Source: Anopheles merus (lineage: Eukaryota > Arthropoda > Insecta > Diptera > Culicidae). From it: DNA of 64,000 nucleotides. Under the pieces are notes generated by a model. The model was not told the DNA's origin and did not search any database. It saw only the letters and a program-made list of their open reading frames with translations. This document shows, one piece after another, positions 34,101 through 46,934 of this stretch. The stretch is from contig NC_054085.1 of the NCBI RefSeq assembly GCF_017562075.2, positions 34,225,039-34,289,038 on the forward strand, read 5' to 3'. Every line of letters starts with the position of its first letter. Position 1 is the first letter of the stretch. The position numbers and the translations under genes were made by a program.

Positions 34101-36348
34101 AAAATATTCCAAAATTACCAAACGAGTGAACGGTATGGTTAGGCTGCTGAGGAAGAAACGGAAAGCCTTCCCTTCCGCTGCCAAACTAAAGCCAAAATGG
34201 AAAACCCCCATAACGAGCAGAAAAGGTGGATGGCAAGAGCCGTTTCCTTCCGCAACCGTTACGTGTCAGACAAACGTCAGCGAATGATTTGCCTGTGGCA
34301 AATTTCAGAACTTTTCTCCTGTTTTGAGGTTTCCTTTTCTCTCCTTTCTCTGAATCTGCCACGCCTAAGCATCGTTTGTTTTGATCTGGAGTGAGACTGT
34401 TTAGTCAAAGAGCTTTCAAAAACCTCGGTGTCTTTTTGAACCTTGTTTCTATCTTCAATTATGGCTACACTCCTCTGTAGCTATAATAGCAGCCAACAAC
34501 ATGGCGCAGTCCACACAATCATAACAAGCCGTAAAATAAGGAATCATACAAAATATGTTGATCCTTTTTTTATCACTGACTTTATAACAACAACTTGGCG
34601 ACACAAAAATACAGCAAAAACTTCCTATTTCAAAAACCAAAAGGTAGCTCTCTTTTTTAGGCTTACTGCTTCTTACCCAGTAAACTAAATTGTTGCCCTT
34701 CTGGAAGTAGCTCTCTATGCACCCTTCTCCCCATCACCAAACACCAACAACCTCCTACGCATCTCAAGTTGACCTTCCGCACGGGGCCGGTGCAAGCCTC
34801 TCATTCTCATATTTCAAAGCCGAACACACAAACTTTGGCCGGCCCACGTGAAATGGGACGAATGATTTATCTGCCTACCGGGCTTTTTTTCTGTTTTGAT
34901 ATGCCCTACAAGCTCAAAAGCGAATATACGAACAGTAGAGCACCACTAAGAAGCTACTTGTGTAGGTAGCCTTTTTTCTTCGACAAAAAGAAAAATGTAA
35001 ACGGGAAAAACATGTACTAACAAACGAGCTTTAACCGACCGAAACAAAGAGGCGCGCGCGCGCCCCCGGACGATTACACGTGCGCAATGCTTTTCGCTTT
35101 GTCAAAGCCGGTACGTGTGCGTGTGTCAGTGTGCCGGGACACGTATTTGGATCAAATATCTCGTGTTTGTCCACAGACGGGAGAGGCCGAAAAATGAAGG
35201 ACCGATCGTGGCTGGGGAAAAAGCAGTACAACACCGGAGAACTGTAACACTCGTTTGCCCGTGCCAGCATGGAAAGGCATGGCTTGTGTGATGCGTGTGA
35301 GTATTTGTGTTTGGCTAAACAGCAGTAAGGAAGAAAACAAGTTCAAACAAACCAAAAGAAACAACGCGCAACCCAAAATTGTGGAAAAAACAGGGAAAAA
35401 CGTCTCCTACGCTTTGGGGAGAACGAAATCGACTGTAACGAATAAAAATGTCTCATGTTGTTGCTTCACATTCCCCTACGTCATCTTCATATTTCGACAT
35501 GGATCCATTTTCACTTCCAAAAAAAAAAGGGGGGGAGGAAGGTAAGAAAAAACACAGAGAGAAGCTCTCACTCAAGCCGAAAAGGAAACAAATACCATCA
35601 ATAAAATTTGAATATTTCCCAGAAGCCGGAATTGAGATGAAGACGGGTGGTGGTTGAGATTGAACCAAACGCGCCCTCCAATGCCAAGCGTATGTATGTG
35701 TGTGTGTGAGCTTTTCCAGTGAAATGCAAAACCGGAAAGCAACGAACACGTTCAGACGCGAAGGCCAACCGGGTCCCATCAAAATTGCCAATATTTCAAT
35801 CCATCAACAAGAAATCGGAATGAAAGGCCCCCGGTGGAACCTAACGATGCGACAATTGCCTGTAATGCGGGCAAACGGCCGGAAGCACGGTGCCGTGTCA
35901 TGCTAAAATATTTATTCCAACCAAACCCCAACGTTTTTCGGGCCCGGAGAAGGGCGGGTAATCGTTTTTTCGAAAGCGGAAAGGGGATGACAAGAATTTG
36001 CAGCACCACCGTTAGGAACAATGGTTTCGCCTCGCTCTCGCCAGCCGCCGATGTTGTTGGTTCGAAGCGTTCCGAAGCTCATTAATTTGGGAAGTTGCTC
36101 TGTCAAGGTCGGTGGAGTCAGATCGATTTTTCTGTGTGCTGGAAAAGGGTCGTGTTTGGTTATAATTTGTGTGAAGAGTTGAAACAAACTGAATATTAGC
36201 TCTCACTATAATCTGTGTGATATTTTATCAGTATTAATGAACAACAATAACAAAAAAAAGATGTTAAGAAAGTGAGTGAAATTTAGACTCTTTCTTTTTA
36301 TTGTACATTAAAGCACCTAATGCCAATGCAGACGACAAACGACGTACC

Positions 36349-36416
36349 GATTCCATAGTTTAGTGGTTAAAGCACTAGTACGCAGAGCAGCCGTCTTCGG
36401 TTCAAATCTCGGAATA
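36349..36416 (+). other. Degenerate tRNA-like sequence (tRNA pseudogene or SINE head)
   Basis: An A-box match TAGTTTAGTGG (36356-36366) and a B-box match GGTTCAAATC (36399-36408) are spaced 43 bases start to start, as in a genuine tRNA. The D-stem GTTT/AAGC can pair, and ATTCC (36350-36354) can pair with GGAAT (36411-36415). The anticodon and T stems pair poorly and no clear anticodon arm forms, so a working tRNA is unlikely. A tRNA-derived SINE head or a decayed tRNA gene fits better. Confidence 0.4.
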
Positions 36417-38000
36417 GACTCTGCCCGATTTGACGATTTAGTCAAATTAATGATGATATTATTTGTAAATATTGTATAAAAAATATAAATATATTATACA
36501 TAGATGATATTATTTGTACCACAAAGAATGACATTATCTGTTCGATTTGTACCTGATTTTGCCACAATTTAAGGCTCCTTTTATTTATTCCTTTAATTTC
36601 TTCCTTTTCGTAAACAGACATCATTCTCTCGTTGTAAAAGCACCGAAACTCCGTACCCAGCACATCTTTCCAACGCAATAATGTACACAAAATCGGGTAT
36701 CGAGCATGTGTTCACGCGTGTTCGAAACCATGTTTCAATAAATCGTTCCCTCCTGTGGGCTGGTGTTGAGCTCGAGCTCGCTGGTACACTAGGCGTGTGT
36801 TATGTTCGACACATTAAGGGCGATACCAGGAATCGGGCACGTGTACACATGATAAAACCGCCAACCCTTCCCCACTTTTCCAGCTAGCTCCAAGAACTCG
36901 TCTGCAAACGTTGCCTTTGATATGGTCTGCAACGGACCAAAGGCATCGGCAGCATAGCCGATGCACGTACGCACCTATGAAGAGCACTTGTGTGTTTGCC
37001 CGTGTATTAAGATTTTTGCAATCAAAACAAAAAACAGGCTTGTGCATCTCCGTTTTTCATGTTCATGTTACGGCACCAGCACTCAGCGTAGTTCACGCCG
37101 AACGCTTAAGCACTGAAACAGATTACCATTACCAAGAAACAACTGTTTCGTAACGCTTCACCTTTTTTATCGCGTTGCAGGTGAATCATTTTTTCAGGGC
37201 AACATCACACGAAAGAGTATCCACGGAATATTAATGGAGAGAGAAAAACACCTCCCAGTTGCAACATTGCAGTCCGATTAGATAGCACAAACGGAATTGC
37301 AATTATATCAATACAGCGAAGAGACAACATTTTTTTTACAAATAATAATTTTAATTGCAACAGCTCGTTATTCATCTACATTTTCACTCTGTGCATGTTT
37401 GCAACCCAAAACCATTACATAATCTAATAGCAAAACCTCGTCGAGTCGTGTGCTAGGGAGCAGTTCGCTTCACTGGAGCGCAAACGATTGCGCCTCTACG
37501 CCGCGCTCAAAAGCTCCACAAAGCTGCTGTGTGCACGTTGGCGTGAAACGCATCCTCAATCCTCCTAGCCGGTATGATGGGTTTCACAGCAGACCCGGCC
37601 ATCCAATTCCCGACATCCTCTGTGCATTCGTACGGTGCGCTTTCGTTAGCAACGGACACGTGTTTTAAATTTTCTCCTGCGCTGCTTGTGCTAAGAGCGA
37701 CCGTTCGCGCAAAAGCACGAGTTGTTGGCCGGAGCAGCGAAAACAAACGATCCGCTCCGGCGAAATAAACGGGTACGTGTGTGTACCGGGGCGGAAGATG
37801 GGCTATAAAATAAATTTGTCTGCACTGTTGGCTGCACCAGGCAAACCGGGACAATCAGAACGGCAACGCTGTTTGATGACCCGAAACGATTCGAACCAAA
37901 TGCAACGCAATTCAAGATTGTTCTCAGTTTCGCTTAGTTTAGGTTGAACAGTATTACATAAAAAAGGTTTAACTATTTGAACCCATTCAAGCACTCTTAC

Positions 38001-40393
38001 CTGTAGCGTACGCCGGTTCGATTTCGTCCTCCGAGTGTAGCTGCGGTGGCGGCACGATCGGTATCTGGACCGGGATCGGCAGCGGCATCCGATCGTAGTG
38101 CGAACACTCGATGTACTCCAGCCGGCCCTGGCTGCCGCCCAGTATGCTGCCCCCGCAAATGCTAACCCCACTACCAACACCTCCGCCGCCTCCCACGCTG
38201 CCACTACCGCCGCCGCCACTCCCGGGACCACCGCCCGGGCTGGAACCGGACCCGGACCCATGGCCCGACCCCGAACCACCGGTCGAGCCCGGACAGGAGC
38301 CGACGCGGCTCAGCGAGGGCGGCGTCGCCGACGTCGACATGTAGTGGTGCGTGTGAGGGTGTGGATGAGGTACCGCGTAGTCGCCGGTGTCGCGCAACGA
38401 CGTCCCGCGGGTCAGCGTGTTGCCCGCCGACTGTATCGAAGGCTGCGTCGCCCGGCAGATGATATCCGACAGCTGATTCGCCTGATGATGATCCACCGAG
38501 AGGCACACATTCACAAGAGCGTGCACAGACGACACACGCACACGAAGGGAGATCGAGAACACAGAACAAACAAACACACGCACAATGTGAGCAACAGCAA
38601 CAGCAACAACAAATACACCCGCGGCGGAGAATCATGATCGGAAGCGGGATGGTGGGAAGGAATAAAGCGAATAACTTCAACACAAATCGAACGAAAGGCG
38701 AGTGTTTGATGAACGTTGGGGGAGAAGCTCCCAATTGAACAAATGGATGAACATTAGGAGGGTAAACAGAACACTAAAACACAAAAAAGCGAGGAAAACT
38801 CAAACAAGGAAGCCCACTGAAGGGAGCCATTGCTATAGTCCAAGGATAAATTAATGCAGAAGCGGGCAGAGATCATCGGGCTACGCTTGTTTTTTTCTCT
38901 CTCTTAAAGAACCTACTCGCTCGCATCGTGTCTTCTACCTATCCACTGAAACCAAGCTGCAAATTGGCCACGGAAAGACACACACACACGCGCGAAGAAG
39001 CAGGGACTGGTGGGGGGAGAGCCACCCACGGGAACACAATGCGTGATTGCATTAGGACTTTCGATCCACCCAAAAAAAAAACCTTCCTCAAAACCTTCAA
39101 GTGCCCCAGCCTGCTTTTGCGGGACTCCCTTTAGTGATGTATTGCTTTTTCGTCCATCCGTTCGACATTGATGGACGATCGGAAAACACACGGTAATGGT
39201 TTCGGCTTTCTTGTTCCGAGTTCTAGGGGAGATCTTTTTTTGTTTTGCTCTTCCTTTCTTAATACGCCTCCAAGGCTCAAAACGGAGCGGCGCTACAAGA
39301 TAAACATGTCGGTAATGTCGGATTGCATCATCGGAACATTATTGACGTCATAGAATCAGCATCGGAAGCAGAATCTGATTCACTGCCCGTAGTCTTGAGG
39401 GATCAAATGGTATGAGCGAAGGACGTTCAATCAACGCACGAAACTCATCAACTTTGATAGAGTTTTAAATGTAATACAAGTTTTAGGAAACACTGGAAGC
39501 TCAATTTTGAAATGAGGAGGACCTAAGGAACCTATGCTTAAAAGATATGCAATTTATTACTTTTGTCATTTCACAAGTTCACAGATATTTCTGTAAATAT
39601 TAAAAGATCCTCCTCCTTAGACTTACGTTGAGCTTAATAAGCTCGGAACTCAACGACAACGAGCGAAACATCGCATGTAATATGTCCTTCAAACAAATTA
39701 TAAACAATTTTCCCTAAAAATTCAAAATAGTAATATCAATTGCATACTCCCAGGCGCTAAAGTATCAGTATTTCATGACATCGTGTACCATGAAATTGTT
39801 TTTTTTTTTTCTAATCAAACACTCTCCGCCAGACCCGTAGCCCGATGATCTTACCATCTCGCATGATTGTGCTTGCGGTGGTCATACTATTCTACCAGGT
39901 ATTAGTGCTTTCCTTGTTTGCAAAGTTTGGGTGCGCAAAAGCTACTGGGAATAGAAATCAGAGTGTACATCTCCTCCCTGCCCCAGAGTAAAAAAAAAGA
40001 AGCCCCAGCAGTAGCGCGGCACGAACGTAACAAACCTCGGCACACCCCAGCAGTGCGAGCGATTGGCATCGATCTACCTGTGGACTATCAAGTGACTGTC
40101 TACGCGAGAAGGTACAGGGTGTGCAGGGCAGCTCCGGCGGTAGCTGCTCGATAAACTGCGGACTGTGACAGGGACTGTGGCACGGGCTGGAGCAGATTTG
40201 CTGCTGCTGTTGCTGTTGCTGCTGGTGGTGCAGCGACGGCTGGGAACCGTTGCTGCAGATGAGCTGCTGCTGCTGGATCGACGGTAGCTCGACCGCCTGC
40301 GGACAGGTGTTGAGCGAAAGGGCACTGCAGTGCATCGACGGTTGCTGCGATTGGCTCGACGCCAGACTGTACTGCTGCTGTTGGTGATGGTGT

Positions 40394-40424
<31 letters not shown>

Positions 40425-40530
40425 GCTGCTGGTAGCCTTGGGCCTGATACTGGGTCTGCGGCAACTGTGTATTGCGCCGCGGTGATCGGCCACGATCGAC
40501 CGCCGTTGCGCTCCAGTATCCCCAGGCCAT
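38001..40530 (-). CDS. N-terminal two exons of an unrecognised Gln-, Gly/Ser- and Pro-rich protein (3' part not found)
   Basis: Exon 1 is 40530 down to 40078 (151 codons, phase-0 donor CAG|GTAGAT). Exon 2 is 38481 down to 38001 (acceptor CATCATCAG, donor ACAG|GTAAGAG, one base left over). The ATG at 40530 has a near-perfect context, CACCATGG. The protein opens MAWGYWSATAVDRGRSPRR, then has two polyglutamine blocks mixed with His, paired CHSP motifs, and RRQSLDS, a possible phosphorylation site. Exon 2 starts ANQLSDIICRATQPS, continues through a His-Pro/His-Thr patch and a Gly/Ser tract of roughly 50 residues, and ends with PLPIPVQIPIVPPPQ and an acidic EDEIEP. No signal peptide, membrane helix or catalytic domain is visible in these 311 codons, so this looks like a disordered cytoplasmic or nuclear N-terminus. 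The conserved-looking ends around low-complexity tracts, coherent splice sites and the Kozak start support a real gene. I do not recognise the family and could not find the next exon. Confidence 0.7.
38482..40077 (-). other. Intron 1 of the minus-strand Gln/Gly-rich gene
   Basis: This 1596 bp stretch is bounded by a GTAGAT donor and a CATCATCAG acceptor on the minus strand, both phase 0. It contains a CA-rich patch (38975-38990), AT-rich DNA and a T10 run near 39800. Nothing coding was seen inside. Confidence 0.65.
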
Positions 40531-43365
40531 GGTGACTACTCCTGTTGGACTTGCTTACACCCTTTACAGGTTACACCCTTTAGCACGTGGTTACCAGCAA
40601 CACCAGCAGCTCACTCTGTAATGATTTCACACAATTTCTTTCCTTTTTTGTCGCACTACACTGCAAACCAGCTTGAATAATGCTGCTTTGCGGCTTCTTC
40701 CAGGAATTGTGTGGTTATTTCTTCGAAAGCAACCACTATTTCACACTCTCACACAAGCACAACAAACCCACACTGCCGTTGCTAACGGTTCACTTCAGAA
40801 ACCTATTGGTAATGTGTAGAAAAATATAGCTTTAGGAACTTTTATCATCCAGACTTGCTAAGGGTATTTCCGAGAGTTCCTCCATATCCTTATAACTTTA
40901 AATTGTCGGACCAGGCTTTAAACTCGTAGCTCTCTCTCTCTCTCACTGTCTGTTTGTTGTACGTCACTACAGTCACCATAGTCCACATGAGCCTCAAACC
41001 ACACACTTCAAAGCACCTGGACTGACATCACCATCACCATACCATGCGATGCCTACAGCCTACAGATCTCCCCGACCAGTGACAAACGCTGCAACTGGTG
41101 GACTGAGGAAATTTAATAACACACGACCGTAACGATCCATCTCTTCTGGTTGCCTTTCTACCTTCAACTCCCAGCACAAGAAAATAAATGCAACAGCAAC
41201 CCAGAATACAATGTGCAGCCGAAACAAAAATCTCTTTCACGCTGCAATGGCGTCTCTTTCGAACGCGCAGCGCAACGCGTACGCCGGGAGAGTTAACGAC
41301 AGCCGCCGAACGGAGCGAACACAGTAGCGACGGCGACGTGAATAATAAATATTGCAATAATGATGTGCACCATCTCGTGTATGCAGTACAGTAGTCCTCC
41401 CGTCTCTTGCAAACCCACGCACTGCCGTGCCGCCCGTCCTGGATTCACTCAACGCATCATCAAAAGCGAATCCTTGCCGGTCGATGGAACTGTGAAGCCA
41501 TGCCATGGCACTATGGCGCGCCTCTGCAGCACACAGAACAACCACGGCGCTACTGTGGAATGGTGGCTTTGGCCACACATCATCAACTGTGGAATATATA
41601 GCGCCGACATTTTTCCCTGCTTCTCCCCTCTCCTCTCTCATCTCTGTTTGCATCATTCCAATCTCCAACACACACACACACACCTCGCCAACTCATATCT
41701 CATCTCAAGCTCAAGGCTAAACAGGACCTGCGGCGATAAGCGAAAGCACAGACACAGTGACTGAGCAAACCATACCGGGTTTGGCCAAGTGGGGCAGACA
41801 AGAAACGACCGTAACGAGTAGCTTAAGACTCAATAGGGTAAAAGAAAACACCACGACCAGACACGCGGCACACACTTACACCATTCATTGCGAATGTGTT
41901 TCCTTTTACCCTTTTTCCTTGTACAGAGAGGAGATTTGTTGTTTTTTTTTTTTCGACAGAAATTTTCCCTTCCATCACTGTGTGTAGTATTGCGCTTCTG
42001 TAGAGCTTGTGTATTGTGTATTGCAGCCCTTTCAGGCGCAACGCAGCGCACACGCAGGCTCCTATCAAAAGAGGAGCTCTCAACGTGGCAGGGCGAAGAA
42101 GTCTCGCACACTGCTTGCAACCGGGTAGCTTACATTGCTGTCTGAAGGTTATTGACCTTAACCGCGCGAATATAATGCGACTGTTGAGAGCAGTCGTGCA
42201 GACGCGCACCTCCTTTCACATCGATACGCTTTTCTTTGACAGCCGGCAACACCGCGTAGCATTCACCTTTTCCAAAAAAAAGGATATCTTCACAGGGATG
42301 TATAAGGAATGTAACAAAACGAAAATGAGCAAGTAGATGTTTTGGTTCCAACTCTCCCACTTATTCTCAGAATCTTTGTGGTTGGTTGAGCGCTTTACTT
42401 GACTGAAATATTCACACCTAGAGCATCATATATCGACAACGTTTAATCGAATATCCCCACCACAACATACACAGGGATTTGATGCTTCACAAACAGAACC
42501 ATACTTTTATGTGAGTTTACTTAAGGTCGAGGAGCGAAAAATCAATTTATACAATGAGCCATTGGGCTTGAGTCTTACACTAATAAGTTTGTTTAATAAC
42601 AACTCTAATTATTTTAATCATAACTTTGAAATTCAGCGACTACAACGAATTTTTCAACGAACCTTTGGGGCAAAGACAAATAAACGTATCAAACACTTTC
42701 AAAGCATTTAACAAACGTCTTCTTCTGAACTTCCCCAAGCACCGAACTACAACCACATTCACAGTGGCAAAACAATCCGAAAACAGTAATATTTCTGCTC
42801 CCAACACCCAACCATTGGACCGAGAGCAAACGCAGCGACGACGGCGCCGTCAGTGCCAATTGCAACTAGTTAATAATTTGCGCCACATTCTTTCCCACCC
42901 ATCGTCGCGCCCTTTTCGTCGCTTAACGATCCACTTTGAAGACTTTACTAATCTTCCGCCTTCCCTGCACGGGTCCAAAGCCCTCCCCCACAATCCCGTT
43001 CACCCAGCGAGCGTCTACGAATTGCATTGCATGCAAGTGCCACACACACACCAGCACCACCAAACTTCAAAGTCACTCGTCTGTTCGAAGCTCTGTTTGT
43101 CCTTGACACTAGACTCGACGAATTCGAACAATTCCAACAATCCCAACGATCTTCTCGCCTTCTCCCAGCTGTGACGGTGTCGTCGCCGTCCCATTGCAAC
43201 GCCAGAAACAACATCATCCATCGTAGCACGACCAGGCGCAGACGGAAGTGTGTTCCACCAGCAGTTTGTCCTTGCGCTTGGGTAGAAATACGTACTGCTG
43301 CAGCGGCGGTACATACGAGCGACCGTAACATAATTTACATCTCTATCGCGCGTCCTTCAAACGCG

Positions 43366-43397
<32 letters not shown>

Positions 43398-43402
43398 ACA
43401 CC
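43366..43402. repeat. (AC)n microsatellite with one interruption
   Basis: This is an AC dinucleotide array broken by an AA near 43391. It explains the His-Thr run in a spurious frame that crosses it. Confidence 0.9.
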
Positions 43403-46400
43403 GGAGAAATAGAGACCAGTGGCCCACAACAAAAGGGCGTACACACAATCCTTTTTACCAACGCTATGCATTTTTACTAGCACGTTGGCGGAAACAGAGA
43501 TTTCACTCAAATGAGACGAAAATTACGAAAAAGACCGAGTGTATTTTGTTAAAGGATTGTCTAAAAAACTCTTTTTCAAACAATTCGTGCCCTGACTTTT
43601 TCGCGGTGAAAAGAAGGAGCAAGGCATGGAGGGAGCGAAAGCAAAATCAATCTATAAACAAAAACAAAAAGGTTGTTTATTTATACTCCAGAGTGAGCCC
43701 ATGGGCGGGTTATGGTTTGCGGAAATAGAACGCGCCTGCCTTCGTTCTTCAAAAAGCTTGCCACGTGCAGGGGGAGGATAAGGTCAAGGGAAAAAGAATG
43801 CATGGCGTCAGCCCGGCATGGGATGGCCTCACAATGGCCTTGTCATTCAAACGAAAATATGGCTGGATGAGCTTTTGTCGAACACATGTGCAGAAGAGAA
43901 GCACAGCGAAAGCGAGAAGCATGTGTACATGTATTTTCGTTGTGTCTGATGCAGCACTCCCTGGTACAAACCCTTTATGTTCAGACTCATAGCAAACATA
44001 TTTTTAGCAACAGTTGTAGTGAGGTGCCTTTTTGTGGTTGCAAAAATGGTAATTTAACCATTTAACCAAGCAAATACAAATCAAAACATATTCAATCCTG
44101 TAAACCATGGTTCATAATTTACAAACGATAGATTATAAAAGAAGTCAGCTCGTTATGGAAAACCCGTTAAAATTCATAAAACAAAGCGTTAAGTGCTACT
44201 AGAGACCGTCCAACCGAATAGCACAACCGTATGTAACCGAATTCAATGCAAATAACCATCAACCATCAACCGCTCCAGCCATGCCCGCATTCGACTGCCG
44301 GTTAAACACTTGCGCAAAGTTTAATCTTTCCCTCGCACCTTACACCCCATCAACAGCCCACCGTCCCTCTCCCCCCGCAAAACATAATGGAACACATGAA
44401 GTGCCGTTTCGGTGCCACTCAAGCACCATCGTACCGCTGCGAGCATAAAATATGAGAGAGAAAGTGCCTGAAGGGTCCTGTTTTGGTTGTGCCGCTTCTT
44501 CGGCACCCCTTTTTTGGTCTAGCACCAACACACACACATGCACTCGTTCTATGTCTGAAGTTTCCGCCACTTTCGAGTGCCTTCAAATGCCCTCACTGCG
44601 AACGCGAAACTGGGGGAAAGTTCATTTGCGCGAATTAGCCGCAAGGGGAAAGCTGCTACACTATTACCCCCTTTTCTACAACAACTCTGTAGACTTGCAA
44701 GCGCGCGTGTGTGTGTGTTTGTTTAGAAGGTGAAAAGCACATAATTTTATGAATTTTAACAATCCTTCCCACATACACACCTACACCACCACTAGACGAA
44801 TGCGTCTTGTTGAAAGGTTCAACAAAGCGAGCGGTTCGTTCGCGGAAACCTCCTTGCGCAAAACTTAACGCTACCAAACCCAAAATGGTGGTCGCCTAAT
44901 GGGCCTAAGAAGAGTTGGTGGTGTAATCTGCTCTAAAACACGAAGTTCACAAGTGTTCACAAAACGGGTACACGTTGCTAGGTACATCTTGCTATCACTC
45001 TTACGGGTAATGTATATTCAGCTCACGCCATTTTGTGCTCTTCGTGCTATAGTTTAAGCAAAAATCTCTTGGAGCTTGCTAAGGTCCTTTGGTATTACAT
45101 TACAGATTGAAGCTAAATGCAATTTTGGGCCAAATTTTCGCATTAAACCGTGGAGGTAGGACATTTCCAACTAATCATTAAGTTTCTACAGGCATAATTA
45201 ATGCAAAAGCTTATTTGAAACCTGATTTCTAGAACAAATAATGTCCTCATAACACGAGCTAATTAACCTTGAAAAAGAAATGATAAACGTAAATGAATAA
45301 ATCTAAATTACTCAAGTACCAACACAAAAAACCCTAAGGCTCAAGTTCCAGCAAAGATGCTGCTTCTCATAGATTTAATTCGATTCAATTTCAATTAACT
45401 AATAATTGAACTAAATTCCCCTCCTAACAATTCGATCGATCGATGGGAGCCATTCGTCCTGAGTTTAGTAGAGAAGCGGACAGAAGAAGAACAACAAAAA
45501 AACATACCAACCCACACCGACACCCGAATCTGTGGCGTCTCCAATCCGACGAGATCTCCCAAAGGTGCAAAATCGATTCATCACCGCGTCGTCGTCGCCG
45601 TCTCTCAGGTCCTGTAAATTCACCCCACCGGCTGTGGCCTGGTTCGCGTCCTTCGCCGCAGATATTCCAGCTGCCGTCGCCACATCCAAAACCCACAATG
45701 GTCGTTGTTTTAGCTGGTACACGGTAATTAATTACATCCCCCACGAGAAATTCTAACCATTTTCCACCCGGATCCCGGATCCACCGAGTTTATCTCTTCC
45801 GTTGAATTTGCCCTCCCACCCGTCCACTGCCGCGCACACGTCAATCGTCAAACCAGCCGATCCAACATCATCTTCATCACATCCCTGCCCAACGACGCCG
45901 GTGGACCGACCGGCGGAGATACTAATTAGTGGCGGAATGAGCTTCATCCGCGCCACATTCCCCCTCTCTCTCTCTGCCTGTGTGCCGCGCAAAAAGGCAA
46001 TCTCTCCAGCGCTCTTGCCGAGGCTCCTCTTTTTGACACTCCTTGCAAACACACCTTTCCCCTTGGACCGAACGTGATCAGACTCCTCCATTTTGCAGGA
46101 CCGCCAGAGATTCGACCGATTGATGGAGGGCACCTCTAAAACCCTAACAAGCTCCCGCCACTCAGCTCGGTGTGTGATGGCTTTTTCCCATTTCCCTAAC
46201 ACCCGGAGTTCGAAGCCATTAGTGATTAGCGGCATGGCGCAAAGTACCCGCGCTGACACTGAGGGCGATAATAATGGGTTCGTGTGGCTGTGTGTGTCTG
46301 TGTGCTGGCAGGTGTTAAAAGTCGAGCAGATTTCGTGTTTGAGGACGGATTGGGATACCATCTGAACCTGGCATACAGCGTTTAAAGTGAATGCAAATTT

Positions 46401-46880
46401 CGATTGAATTTCCGTTTTGCCTTGTGTGGACGAATTGAACAAATTCAAGCTTAAAAGGAGTTTAAAGTTTCAAGTATTACATCAGTATTACGTTTCTAGA
46501 TCCTTATTTATGGTTTTTCAGATTTATTTTTGGTGGGGTTTCAAAGTCATATCCTAAGTATCATATTTACAGACCAAAACATCTGCTATCACAAGCCCGG
46601 AAACGTCTCAGCAAAAACAACATTATCTACGCCTAATTGTGTAAACTGAAACTCCCCTCCCACCACGTTCACCTCCTCCCGTGCTAGACAGAGTTCGGCA
46701 CAGTTTTTCGGTGATGTAAAAACGGGTGCAAACGAACCGCAAAGTTTAATCAGCTACCGGCTAGGAGGGAATGGGTTCGAGCGAGTCGGGCTCCCGACGC
46801 GAAAGTAGTCCCGCGAGGTTGAGGTTATGTTTCAGAATTAATTACTACCCATTTGCCTTTTTTTTTATTTTAACTTGCAG

Positions 46881-46934
46881 CGAGTTGCAGTTGGCACCGT
46901 GTGCTCCAATGAACGGGGAATGCACGGCGGACAG
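46881..46934 (+). other. Exon-like 54-bp segment between strong splice-like sites
   Basis: A pyrimidine-rich tract (T10, then TTTTAACTTGCAG) ends at 46880, and CAG|GTAGAG follows at 46934. The 54 bases between are open in one frame (18 codons). There is no paralogue or linked exon, so this is a weak candidate microexon and may be chance. Confidence 0.15.

Larger units (their letters stand above)
18020..38000. other. About 20 kb without a supported gene (intergenic, or intron of the minus-strand gene)
   Basis: I found no frame with a credible domain, splice context or paralogue. The longest open frame (168 codons, minus strand, 26190-26696) looks like chance. The region contains CT/CA, TG, poly-C and poly-T tracts, a pair of inverted repeats at 24289-24377, AT-rich TAAT-bearing stretches (for example 33515-33570) and a tRNA-like segment near 36350. 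Because the minus-strand gene at 38001 ends in a good donor with no following exon found, some or all of this may be its intron. Confidence 0.5.

Noticed and set aside
42626..43728. Two overlapping + frames of 182 and 233 codons
   Set aside because: They run through a CA microsatellite and low-complexity DNA, overlap each other in different frames and lack domains.
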